From CBDDFV01 sp965227335 (GTDB taxonomy: Bacteria; Planctomycetota; Phycisphaerae; Phycisphaerales; SM1A02): DNA of 64,000 nucleotides. The notes under the pieces are model-generated. The model saw only the letters and a program-made list of their open reading frames with translations, made no database searches and had not been told where the DNA came from. Below, one piece after another: positions 7,238 through 15,538 of this stretch; the first letter of the stretch is position 1; every line of letters begins with the position of its first letter. Where the stretch lies: assembly GCA_965227335.1 (NCBI GenBank), contig CBDDFV010000001.1, positions 496,001 through 560,000 on the forward strand. The letters run 5' to 3'. The translations under genes and the position numbers were made by a program.

Positions 7238-7789
7238 TCAGCGGGCGGTGGGGAGGGCCGCGGCGTGGGGGAAGGGGAGCGGGGGATCGTGGCGGTGATC
7301 GCGCTCTGCTTCCATGGCGCCTCGCAGGCGGTCGATGAGCCACGCCCGGAGGGGGCGTCGGCCGGCGTAGCGGGCGAGGTCGCGTTCGGCGAGGAGGGTG
7401 TCGAAGAGTCGGTCGACGGCGCGTCGGGCGTCGGCGGGATCGCGTCGTCGGCGGGCGTGCTGCAGGAGCACGAGGTCGTGTTCCGTGCGGAGGGCGGTGA
7501 TCGCGCGGCCGTCGTCGTCGAGGCAGGCGATGGCGTGCAGGAGGTCGGGGAGATGGAGGGCGGGTCGGGGGCCGAGCGGGACGCGTCGGCGGGCGAGGTC
7601 GATCCGGAGGTGTTCGACGAGGCGGTCGAACGAGACGCCCCAGGGGTTGGCGCCGGCGGCGAAGTACGCCTGGCGGAGGGCGTCGCGTGCGCCGAAGACA
7701 TCGCGGAACCGCGGGCCGCGCCGGGCGCGTCGCGTGGGTTCACGATCGGTCGGCGTCGGGAGGGAGGCGCGCCGGGTCGGTTCATTCAT
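7238..7789 (-). CDS. Uncharacterised protein, possibly sigma-70 region 2-like
   Basis: I do not firmly recognise this 183-residue protein. It is Arg-rich with a basic N-terminus. Residues about 40-165 look helical. The segment RYAGRRPLRAWLIDRLRGA resembles the RGSLRAWL-type stretch in region 2 of some divergent, myxobacterial-style sigma factors, and the preceding helices have similar spacing. The C-terminal DNA-binding region 4 expected of a working sigma factor is not present. It starts seven bases after the stop of the nitrilase gene and is therefore probably co-transcribed with it. The longer open frame upstream of 7789 is a shadow of the nitrilase gene. Its existence as a gene is fairly likely. 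Its function is open. Confidence 0.5.
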   Translation of the reverse strand: MNEPTRRASLPTPTDREPTRRARRGPRFRDVFGARDALRQAYFAAGANPWGVSFDRLVEHLRIDLARRRVPLGPRPALHLPDLLHAIACLDDDGRAITALRTEHDLVLLQHARRRRDPADARRAVDRLFDTLLAERDLARYAGRRPLRAWLIDRLRGAMEAERDHRHDPPLPFPHAAALPTAR

Positions 7790-7796
7790 GCGGGGA

Positions 7797-8594
7797 TTAT
7801 CGGGTTTTCGGCGCGTTTGTGTTGATGGAACCGAGGAGATCTCGACGAATGTCGACGAGCGCGGGGAAGTTTGCGCGCCAGCGGTCGAGCGCGGGGAGGT
7901 CGAGTTCGGCGGTGAGCACGATCTCTTCATCGCCCGCTTCGGCGAGGATGTCGCCCATGGGGGAGACGATGATCGAGCCGCCGACGTACTTGATGTGCGG
8001 GTCGGACCCGGTGCGGTTGACCGCGACGACGTACGCCTGGTTCTCGATGGCGCGGGCGATCTGGAGCGTGCGCCAGTGATGCTGACGCGCGGCGGGCCAG
8101 CTCGCGCCGATCGTGAACACGTCGGCGCCCGCGAGCGCGCCGAGTCGCCACGCTTCGGGGAAGCGGAGGTCGTAGCAGATGAGGGGGCAGACGGTCGCGT
8201 CGCCGCACCGGGCGAGGCTGAGGCGGTCGCCGCCGGAGAAGTGGTCCGCTTCCTTGCCGAAGGAGAAGGGGTGGAGTTTCTCATAGTCGGCGAGGACATC
8301 GCCGTCGGGGGAGATGATCGCGGCGACGTTTCGGCCGCGTCCGTCGTCGCCGCGTCGGGCGAAGCCGGCCTGCAGCCAGATCTGCCTCACACGGGCGCAG
8401 TTGATCGCCCAGTCGAGGGACTGGTCATCGACGATGGCGTTGAGGTTGAAGCTGAAGCCGGTGTCGCCGAGTTCGGGCAGGAGGACGAAGGTGTCCGGCG
8501 CGAGGTTCGCGTCGTCGAGGAGTTCGTCGAGTCGGCGGTGGTTGGCGGGTTTGTCTTCCCAGGCGATGTCGAACTGGACGGCGGCGACTCGCAC
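7797..8594 (-). CDS. Carbon-nitrogen hydrolase (omega-amidase/YafV-like nitrilase family)
   Basis: The 265-residue enzyme hydrolyses a carbon-nitrogen bond. The catalytic triad is visible as E41 (LLPELGDTGF), K106 (DYEKLHPF) and C140 (LICYDLRFPE). The F-GKEADHFSGGD loop and the length fit the YafV/Nit2 branch, which deaminates alpha-ketoglutaramate and similar omega-amides. The GTG at 8594 (VRVAAVQFD) is the chosen start because conservation begins there. The open frame continues upstream into the tRNA-His gene, where the translated residues (MWSRGSWVRIPP) are the typical artefact of reading a tRNA. No Shine-Dalgarno is evident. The next gene follows after seven bases. Confidence 0.88.
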   Translation of the reverse strand: MRVAAVQFDIAWEDKPANHRRLDELLDDANLAPDTFVLLPELGDTGFSFNLNAIVDDQSLDWAINCARVRQIWLQAGFARRGDDGRGRNVAAIISPDGDVLADYEKLHPFSFGKEADHFSGGDRLSLARCGDATVCPLICYDLRFPEAWRLGALAGADVFTIGASWPAARQHHWRTLQIARAIENQAYVVAVNRTGSDPHIKYVGGSIIVSPMGDILAEAGDEEIVLTAELDLPALDRWRANFPALVDIRRDLLGSINTNAPKTR

Positions 8595-8687
8595 GGGGGA
8601 GGGGCTTCCGCTGGGGTTCGTCGCGATCGGGCCCGCGGGTCTTCGGGGACGCGGGGCGGCGGGCGAAGGTGGGCACGTCAAGGCAAG

Positions 8688-8762
8688 GGCGACTGGTGGG
8701 ATTCGAACCCACGACCCCCTGGACCACAACCAGGTGCTCTAACCAACTGAGCTACAGCCGCC
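8688..8762 (-). tRNA. tRNA-His (GTG)
   Basis: The cloverleaf on the minus strand has anticodon loop TTGTGGT (anticodon GTG). The extra 5' G(-1), diagnostic for tRNA-His, is genome-encoded and opposite C73. The T-arm is GTGGG-TTCGAAT-CCCAC. Length is 75 nucleotides including G(-1). CCA is not encoded. Confidence 0.96.
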
Positions 8763-9041
8763 GTCGGGCGGTCGGACGGGCGACGCCGGGGTCGCCGGTC
8801 GACACGCGGCCTGAACGGTAGCCGAGGGATGGGGGGCGGTCAATTGGACGAAACGGCGGTTTCTTGGCGTTTTTGGCGGCGGTTCGGGGGGCGTCGGGGG
8901 GGCGGTTCGTCTAGACTGCTTCGTTTCGGTAATCGGAATCCGGCTGACGGGTCGGCGATCGGGCGTCCGGGATCGGGGCGCACGTCGGGCGGGTTCTTTT
9001 CTGAGCTGTTCACTGACCGGAATCGAAGCGAGAACTGTGCC

Positions 9042-10625
9042 ATGTCCACGGCGGCCGTGACGGATTCACTGATCTTCGGGGAGGCGACGGTGCACCGGAA
9101 TCTTCCGGCCGCGCACCTGATCGAACTCGCGATCACGCGGGGCGAGGGCGAGCTGGCGTCGAACGGCGCGCTCACGGTGGACACGGGCGGACGGACGGGG
9201 CGGAGCCCGAAGGACAAGTTCCTCGAGGACACGCCGGGCGTGCACGACCACATCGCGTGGGGTTCGGTGAACCAGCCGATTTCGCCCGAGCATTTCGCGA
9301 CGCTGGAGTCGCGGGCGCGGGCGTACCTGGCGAAGAAGTCCGACCTCTTCCGGTTCGACGGCTACGCGGGGGCGGATCCGCAGTACCGGCTGAAGGTGTC
9401 GGTGGTGACGGAGGAGGCGTGGCACTGCCTCTTTGCGAAGACGCTGTTCATCAACGTCGAGCCGGGCGATCTGCAGGGTTTTGAGCAGGACTGGACGATT
9501 CTCAACGCGTGCAACATGCCGCTCGAGGATTACGAGTCGTTCGGACTGAACGGTCCGATCGCGGTCATCCAGTCGCTGGAGAAGCGGACGGTCGTGATCA
9601 TCGGCACGCGCTACGCGGGCGAGATGAAGAAATCGATCTTTTACGCGATGAACTACGACCTGCCGGACATGAGCGTCTTTCCGATGCATTGTTCGTCGAA
9701 CGTCGCGGCGGACGATCCGTCGAACGTCGCGCTCTTCTTCGGTCTTTCCGGCACGGGCAAGACGACGCTGTCGGCGGATCCGGACCGTCCGCTCATCGGC
9801 GACGACGAGCACGGCTGGTCGGACTCCGGCGTGTTCAACATCGAGGGCGGCTGTTACGCGAAGTGCATCAAGCTCACGCGGGAGACGGAGCCGCAGATCT
9901 GGGATGCGATCCGGTTCGGGTCGGTGCTGGAGAACGTGGTCCTGCATGAGGACACGCGGACGCCGAACTACGACGACGGATCGAAGACGGAGAACACGCG
10001 GGTCACGTATCCGGTGTCGTTCATCGACAACGCGGTGACGCCGTCGGTCGGCGGGCATCCGAAGAACGTGATCTTCCTGACCGCGGACGCGTTCGGCGTG
10101 CTGCCGCCGGTGAGCAAGCTGACGCCCGAGCAGGCGATGTACTACTTCATCAACGGGTACACGTCGAAGCTGGCGGGCACCGAGGAGGGCGTGACGGAGC
10201 CGCAGCCGAACTTCTCGCCGTGCTTCGGCGGTCCGTTCCTGCCCCGCCCGCCGATGGTGTACGCGGACTGGCTGCAGAAGCGCATCACGGAGCACGAGGC
10301 GGACGTCTGGCTGCTGAACACCGGATGGACGGGCGGTCCGTACGGCACGGGCAAGCGGTTCAGCCTGACGTACACGCGGGCGTTCGTGACGGCGATCCTG
10401 AACGGTTCGCTGCGGGAATCGGCGTACGAGACGCATCCGATCTTTGGTCTGCACATCCCGACCACGGCGCCGAACGTGCCGTCGGAGGTTCTGAATCCGC
10501 GGAGCACGTGGCAGGACAAGGACGCGTATGACACGAAGGCGAAGGACCTCGCCGCGCGATTCCGCGAGAACGACCGGAAGTACGAGATCAGCGACGCGGT
10601 GCGGGCGGGGGGCCCGAACGTCTGA
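9042..10625 (+). CDS. pckA: Phosphoenolpyruvate carboxykinase (ATP)
   Basis: PckA converts oxaloacetate and ATP to phosphoenolpyruvate, the entry step of gluconeogenesis. The 527-residue length is typical for the ATP-dependent enzyme. Visible signatures are RTGRSPKDKF at 51-60, the FPMHCSSN metal/substrate segment at about 213-220, the P-loop GLSGTGKTT at 234-242, and DDEHGW shortly after. The ATG at 9042 starts the conserved protein. The frame is open for another 71 codons upstream, but that part is low-complexity and not family-like. The 279-base region before it contains no other gene and presumably holds its promoter. A methyltransferase gene follows 21 bases later. Confidence 0.96.
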   Translation: MSTAAVTDSLIFGEATVHRNLPAAHLIELAITRGEGELASNGALTVDTGGRTGRSPKDKFLEDTPGVHDHIAWGSVNQPISPEHFATLESRARAYLAKKSDLFRFDGYAGADPQYRLKVSVVTEEAWHCLFAKTLFINVEPGDLQGFEQDWTILNACNMPLEDYESFGLNGPIAVIQSLEKRTVVIIGTRYAGEMKKSIFYAMNYDLPDMSVFPMHCSSNVAADDPSNVALFFGLSGTGKTTLSADPDRPLIGDDEHGWSDSGVFNIEGGCYAKCIKLTRETEPQIWDAIRFGSVLENVVLHEDTRTPNYDDGSKTENTRVTYPVSFIDNAVTPSVGGHPKNVIFLTADAFGVLPPVSKLTPEQAMYYFINGYTSKLAGTEEGVTEPQPNFSPCFGGPFLPRPPMVYADWLQKRITEHEADVWLLNTGWTGGPYGTGKRFSLTYTRAFVTAILNGSLRESAYETHPIFGLHIPTTAPNVPSEVLNPRSTWQDKDAYDTKAKDLAARFRENDRKYEISDAVRAGGPNV

Positions 10626-10646
10626 GATCGTCGCGGGGGGCGGCGA

Positions 10647-11408
10647 ATGAACGTCTACGACCAGGCCGCCGCGTTCGACTGGGACGTGGCGCCGGAGGTC
10701 GAGTGGCTCTGGTCGACGTTCGGGCCGTGCGATGATGTCCTCGAACTCTTCTGCGGGCAGGCGAGGTACGCGGAACCGTTCGCGGCGTGCGGGGCGCGGT
10801 ACGTCGGGGTGGACGTGAACGAGGCGATGCTCGCGCGTGGGCCGCGCGGCGGGGCGGGGATCGACCTCGTGTGCGCCGATGCGCGGACATTCGATCTCGG
10901 CGGGCGCCGGTTCGATCTCGCCTGGACGCCGATCAACTCGATCTGTCATCTGATCACGGAGACGGACGTCCTCGCGTGCCTGCGACGAGTGCGTGCGCAT
11001 CTGCGCGAGGGCGGGCGGTACGTGGTCGAGATCGGTTTCTTCGATCACGACGGACCGTGGCCGGGGCGCGTCTCGCGCTGGGAGGCGGAGCAACCGGAGG
11101 GGTCGACCATCGCGGCGGTGTGGGGGCGCGAGTCGTGTGATCGCGCGGCCCGGACCTGCGTGGAACGGGCGGTCTTCGCGCAGGTGCGTGACGGCGTGGT
11201 CGTCGCGCGGGTCGAGCAGACGTTCGCCATGCGGATGTGGACGTGGGCGGACGCCGATCGCGTGTTCCGGGAGGCGGGATTCGAGGTCGGGAACGTGTGG
11301 GCGCACCGGTCGGGCGGGCGGCGGGAGGCGGTTGAATGGGACGTCGGGGTGGAGAACCTGGAGGGGTTGAACCATCTGGTGGAGTTGCGGGGGGCTTCCG
11401 GGGGGTGA
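10647..11408 (+). CDS. SAM-dependent methyltransferase, class I
   Basis: This 253-residue protein has the Rossmann methyltransferase fold. Motif I is VLELFCGQARYAEPFAA (about 32-48) and the acidic end of strand two is GVDVNEAML. Motif IV is FDLAWTPINSICHL, followed by an LREGGRYVVEIGF strand. The central motif resembles small-molecule methyltransferases more than rRNA or DNA enzymes. The C-terminal half, with WTWADADRVFREAGF, is the usual last helix and strand of this superfamily. It lies just downstream of pckA on the same strand. The substrate cannot be inferred. Confidence 0.8.
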   Translation: MNVYDQAAAFDWDVAPEVEWLWSTFGPCDDVLELFCGQARYAEPFAACGARYVGVDVNEAMLARGPRGGAGIDLVCADARTFDLGGRRFDLAWTPINSICHLITETDVLACLRRVRAHLREGGRYVVEIGFFDHDGPWPGRVSRWEAEQPEGSTIAAVWGRESCDRAARTCVERAVFAQVRDGVVVARVEQTFAMRMWTWADADRVFREAGFEVGNVWAHRSGGRREAVEWDVGVENLEGLNHLVELRGASGG

Positions 11409-11489
11409 TCCGGATCAAGGCGGGATGTCGGCGGGCCGATTCGCCTCTGGTCGGCCGTCCGCGTCGCGGGTGGTCACGGAGGACGTCGC

Positions 11490-11981
11490 ATGCAGGTCCG
11501 GGACATCATGACGCAACCGGTGGTCACCACCGACATGGACGCGCCGCTGGTGCTCGTGCGCGACCTGTTCGAGCAGCACGCGTTCCATCATCTCATCGTG
11601 ACGGAGCGGGACCGCATCGTGGGGATTGTGTCGGATCGTGATCTGCTGCGGCATCTGAGTCCGTTCATCGGATCGGCGACGATGGAGCGGAAGCAGGATG
11701 AGAACACGCTGAACAAGCGGGTGCACCAGATCATGTCTCGACATGTGATCATGGTGCATACGGACGCCGCGCTGGAGGAGGCGCGGCATCTCATTCTCTC
11801 GAACGGCGTGAGTTGTCTTCCGGTGGTGAACAGTCGTCAGAGGCTGGTGGGCGTGATCACGTGGCGTGATCTGCTGCCGCACTGTTTCTCGTGCGACATC
11901 GACGAGGCGTTTGCGGACGAGGTGTTCGACGACGAGGCGTTCGATGACTTCGACGACGAGTTGTACGACGACGCGGCGTAA
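11490..11981 (+). CDS. CBS-domain pair protein with an acidic tail
   Basis: Two CBS motifs form one Bateman module, about residues 1-60 (VRDIMTQPVVTT, then HHLIVTERDRIVGIVSDRDLL) and 75-135 (IMSRHVIMVHTD, then CLPVVNSRQRLVGVITWRDLL). Such modules bind adenine nucleotides and act as energy sensors. The last 27 residues are almost entirely Asp, Glu, Phe and Ala (DEAFADEVFDDEAFDDFDDE), an unusual acidic extension for a stand-alone CBS protein of 163 residues. A GGAGGA site lies a few bases before the ATG. The effector target is unknown. Confidence 0.85.
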   Translation: MQVRDIMTQPVVTTDMDAPLVLVRDLFEQHAFHHLIVTERDRIVGIVSDRDLLRHLSPFIGSATMERKQDENTLNKRVHQIMSRHVIMVHTDAALEEARHLILSNGVSCLPVVNSRQRLVGVITWRDLLPHCFSCDIDEAFADEVFDDEAFDDFDDELYDDAA

Positions 11982-12083
11982 TTCACCCATGTGATCAAAT
12001 CAATATGTAAGGCGTCCCCGGATCCCCGTCCGGACGAGCGCGATCGATGCGTTAGTATTGATCGGGACTCGTGAGGTGGGATC

Positions 12084-15000
12084 ATGGGGTCACGATCATA
12101 TTCCAACGGGCTGTCCGGACTGCTGGTGCTGCTGGTGGTCGGGGGGTACGGCGCGCGGGTGGCGACGACGCGTCTGGCCACGCCCCGTCCGCAGGGCACG
12201 GGGGCGGCGGCGGCGGTGTCGGCGCCGCCGGGGATGGTGCGTTCGCGTCTCTGGCAGGATCCGCTGCAGGCGCGTGACGAGGCGGGGGCGCGGCTGACGG
12301 GCGACGCGCCGACGCCGCTCCCGGGCCGGATCAAGGCGCCGGGGGAGTTGACGGGGCGGGAGGCGCCGGACGTCCTCGTGATGCCGCTCTTCCTGACGCC
12401 GTCGCCGACGCCGGAGTCGGAGGACATCCGAATCGGAATGCGCTACGCGGTGCTCTCCGCCCTGAGCAGCGCGGGGTTTACGCCGGATCAGCGCGAATAC
12501 CTGCGGTGCTTCCATGCGGGCGAGGAGGCTGCGAAGGCCGGCGTACTGCGTGAAGAATCAGCGCTCATGCAGGCGGGGCCGGTGGTGTATGAATGGCTTG
12601 TCCTTCCGGACCGGGAGGTGCGGGGGCGGGTGATCGACCCGGCGTACGACGCGTACGACGCGGTGCTGGTGCTGTGGCTGGACGATGGCCCGTTCCGTTC
12701 GGAGCATCAGATCTGCGACATGGACGAACTGATGGGGTTCGTCGCGTGGAGTCTCGCCGGCGGCGACGACGAGGCGGGCGCGGGCGAGGATGGCGGCGAG
12801 GGCGATCACGCTCACGCGCACTCGCATCCGCACGCGCACGAGGGGGTCGCGGGCGGTTTCAAGGGCACGATCCGATGTGCGGCGATGACCGGCAATTCGA
12901 ACCGGCTTGTCGACCTCTTCATCGAAGGGGCGCATCTGGCGCCGTTGACACTGGCGGGTCGTCTGATCGAGTCGGCGGACGAGTTGTCACATGACGTTCG
13001 TTTCTTCGCGTGGTCCGCCACGATTTCGAACGAGGCGTTGATCGCGAATGTGGCGTCGTCGCTCGGTTCGATGCCGCGATTGGCGAAGGACGGCAAGGGT
13101 GTCGTGCGTCCGTATATCGACGTCGCGGCGGAGACGCTCGATCGGCAGCCGCGGTTCAGGTTCCCGGCCCGGGGCGGCGAGCTCGAGGTGGTCCGGACGA
13201 TCGGCACCGACCTTCAGCTCATGGAGTTGCTGGTGAACGAGTTGCGTCTGCGGGGCGTGAATCGTGACGACCGCATCGTGCTCATCCACGAATGGGACAG
13301 CGTCTACGGGCGTTCGCTGCCGGAGACGTTCTGCACCGCCGCCGCGACCGGCGAGGACGAGTCGGTCGTGTTCCGGAACATCCAGAAGTTCCATTACCTG
13401 CGTGGCGTCGACGGCAAGCTGCCGGGCGATCCGCCGTCGTCATCGGGCGGGGCGAGCGGGGGGCGGGAGGCGCCGGTGGGGCGGAGTCGGCTCGACTACG
13501 TCCGGCGTCTCGTGGACCGACTGCTTCGGGAGACGGAGCACTGGACGGAGTCGGATCAGTCGGGCGGCGGTCGTCTCGCCGCGATCGGCGTGCTCGGGGG
13601 CGACCCCTACGACAAGGCGCCGATCATCCAGGCGTTGCGGGAGCAGTTTCCTGATGCGATCTTCTTCACGACGGATCTCCAGGCCGGCCTCGTGCACGAA
13701 TCGGCGTATCCGTACACCCGCAATCTCCTGATCGCGTCGCACTTTGATCTGCAGCTCGCCGCGCCATACCAGTGCGGCGCGCCGCCGTTCCGGACGAGTT
13801 ACGACACGGCGTTGTACTACTCGGTGCTGTGCGCGATCGAAGCGGCGGCGCCGACGACGGGCGTTGCGACATCGGTCGGCGCGGCCGCGTCGTCGGCGAG
13901 GCCGGGGCTGCCCCCGGGGCGGGTGTACGAGGTGGCGCGAAGCGGGGCGTACGATCTCGCCACGACCTCGGACGGGGTCTTCTATCCGATCTCGCCCCGC
14001 CGGACGATCTGGCCGGACTGGCCGGTCGGCTACGTGGGTCTGCTGCTGGCGATCGTGTTCGGGGCCGCGTTCGTGGTGTTCACGCGGGCGTCGGTGCGGG
14101 CGCCGGAAGCGTTCGGTCGGTTGTTCGGCTGGCGGAACTGGCTGCTGCTGGCCGCCGCGCTCGCCCCTGCGGCGTTCCTGCTGTTCGCGGAGCTGATCGG
14201 ACGATACGCGCCGAATGACGAGCCGTTCGAGTGGCTCGACGGCGTGAGCATCTGGCCGAGCGAGTTCATCCGGTTGTGCGGCGTGTTGTTGTGCATCGCG
14301 TTCGCGGCGGCGATGACGTCGTCATACCAGACGAGCATTCAGGATCTGTGTCGACGCTATCGTCTGCGTCCCGATCGGGTTCCGGTCCCGCTGCTCCAGG
14401 CCGCGCGTTCCTACGCGGAGCGTCTGCGGATGCAGTTGAGGCGTTCGGTGGGCGAGGCGTGGGCGAGCGTGCGGGCGCGGGCGACGCATTGGGTGCGGCA
14501 TCGGGTCATCGTCAACTGGGGGACGGCGCGCGAAGGCGGACCGCCGAGGTCGTTCGACGAGGTGTGGGCCTCGTACCTCGCCCGGGGGCGCGCTCGTCAC
14601 CGTCTGCTGCGCACATTGCTCGTCGCCTTGCTGGGGGCGGGGCTGCTCACGGGACTGGCGCTGCTCGATCGGCCGCGCATGATTCAGCATCGCGGCTGGA
14701 TGAGCCTGACCGTGCAGATCGTGATGACGGTCCTGTCGGTCGGTCTGGTGAACCTGCTCGCGTTCGTGGTGTGGGATGCGATCCGGTTGTGCAGTCGGTT
14801 CATCTGGAACCTGCGTCAGGGAGTGCGCTTCTCGCCGGAATCACGACATGTGATTCGTGATCAGTGCGGTCTGAACGGACGCGAGGCGGACGCGTGGCTG
14901 ACGATGCGGATCGCGGCGGAGCGGACGCAGGCCGTCAGCCGGGTGATCTACTACCCGTTCATCGTCGTGTTCGTCCTGCTGCTCGCGCGGTACCGCGGCT

Positions 15001-15536
15001 TCGACCACTGGGGCGTGTCGATGATGCTCGTGGTCGGCTACGGCCTGAGTCTGCTGGTGACGGTGATCGCGGCGATCCAGATGCGTCGGGCGGCGGAGGA
15101 CCTGCGGGCCGGGGAGATCGAGCGTCTCCAGCATCGGCTCGGCCGGCTCGAATCCGGCGTTGAGTTCGTCGGGCCGGAGGGCGTGACGGTCGAGGCGCTC
15201 CCCGGGGCCGGCCGCGCGATCGACGAAGCCCGTCCGGGGCGGGCCCCGTCCGACGCGTCGACCGGATCGACGACGACCGCGGAGAAGACCTCGACGAAGA
15301 AGGCGTCAAAGAAGGCGTCGGCGGAGGCGGACGCCGCGGCGCGGGAAAAGGCCGTCGCCGCCGCGCGAGCGTTGCGCAAGGCGCAGATCGAGCGGACGAT
15401 CGAGGCGATCCGGGGCGTGCGCGACGGGGCGTTTGCGCCGTTGACGCAGCATCCGGTCCTGCGGGCCGTCCTGATCCCGTTCGGCGGTCTCGGGGCGGTG
15501 GAAATCGTGAACTTCCTGGCGAGCAGCGGGATCTAG
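12084..15536 (+). CDS. Large multi-pass membrane protein with a periplasmic-binding-protein-like segment
   Basis: I do not recognise a named family for this 1150-residue protein. An N-terminal signal anchor lies at 11-24. It is followed by about 620 soluble residues, including a His-rich stretch (GDHAHAHSHPHAHEG, 240-254). Residues about 365-590 look like a type I periplasmic-binding/receptor fold, with RIVLIHEWDSVYGRSLP and, after a linker, IGVLGGDPYDKAPIIQALR and AIFFTTDLQAGLV. Seven more membrane segments are predicted by eye near 649-667, 685-704, 729-747, 842-861, 874-898, 953-968 and 976-998. A Lys/Ala-rich region (1068-1100) precedes a hydrophobic end. The ATG follows a weak GTGAGGTGG ribosome site. 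It converges with the sulfatase gene two bases beyond its stop. A membrane sensor or channel-like role is inference. Confidence 0.8.
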   Translation: MGSRSYSNGLSGLLVLLVVGGYGARVATTRLATPRPQGTGAAAAVSAPPGMVRSRLWQDPLQARDEAGARLTGDAPTPLPGRIKAPGELTGREAPDVLVMPLFLTPSPTPESEDIRIGMRYAVLSALSSAGFTPDQREYLRCFHAGEEAAKAGVLREESALMQAGPVVYEWLVLPDREVRGRVIDPAYDAYDAVLVLWLDDGPFRSEHQICDMDELMGFVAWSLAGGDDEAGAGEDGGEGDHAHAHSHPHAHEGVAGGFKGTIRCAAMTGNSNRLVDLFIEGAHLAPLTLAGRLIESADELSHDVRFFAWSATISNEALIANVASSLGSMPRLAKDGKGVVRPYIDVAAETLDRQPRFRFPARGGELEVVRTIGTDLQLMELLVNELRLRGVNRDDRIVLIHEWDSVYGRSLPETFCTAAATGEDESVVFRNIQKFHYLRGVDGKLPGDPPSSSGGASGGREAPVGRSRLDYVRRLVDRLLRETEHWTESDQSGGGRLAAIGVLGGDPYDKAPIIQALREQFPDAIFFTTDLQAGLVHESAYPYTRNLLIASHFDLQLAAPYQCGAPPFRTSYDTALYYSVLCAIEAAAPTTGVATSVGAAASSARPGLPPGRVYEVARSGAYDLATTSDGVFYPISPRRTIWPDWPVGYVGLLLAIVFGAAFVVFTRASVRAPEAFGRLFGWRNWLLLAAALAPAAFLLFAELIGRYAPNDEPFEWLDGVSIWPSEFIRLCGVLLCIAFAAAMTSSYQTSIQDLCRRYRLRPDRVPVPLLQAARSYAERLRMQLRRSVGEAWASVRARATHWVRHRVIVNWGTAREGGPPRSFDEVWASYLARGRARHRLLRTLLVALLGAGLLTGLALLDRPRMIQHRGWMSLTVQIVMTVLSVGLVNLLAFVVWDAIRLCSRFIWNLRQGVRFSPESRHVIRDQCGLNGREADAWLTMRIAAERTQAVSRVIYYPFIVVFVLLLARYRGFDHWGVSMMLVVGYGLSLLVTVIAAIQMRRAAEDLRAGEIERLQHRLGRLESGVEFVGPEGVTVEALPGAGRAIDEARPGRAPSDASTGSTTTAEKTSTKKASKKASAEADAAAREKAVAAARALRKAQIERTIEAIRGVRDGAFAPLTQHPVLRAVLIPFGGLGAVEIVNFLASSGI

Positions 15537-15538
15537 AG

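Noticed and set aside
8595..8729. Extra N-terminal 45 residues of the nitrilase frame beginning MWSRGSWVRIPP
   Set aside because: This stretch reads through the tRNA-His gene. Such residues are the usual false translation of a tRNA, and homology begins at the GTG at 8594.
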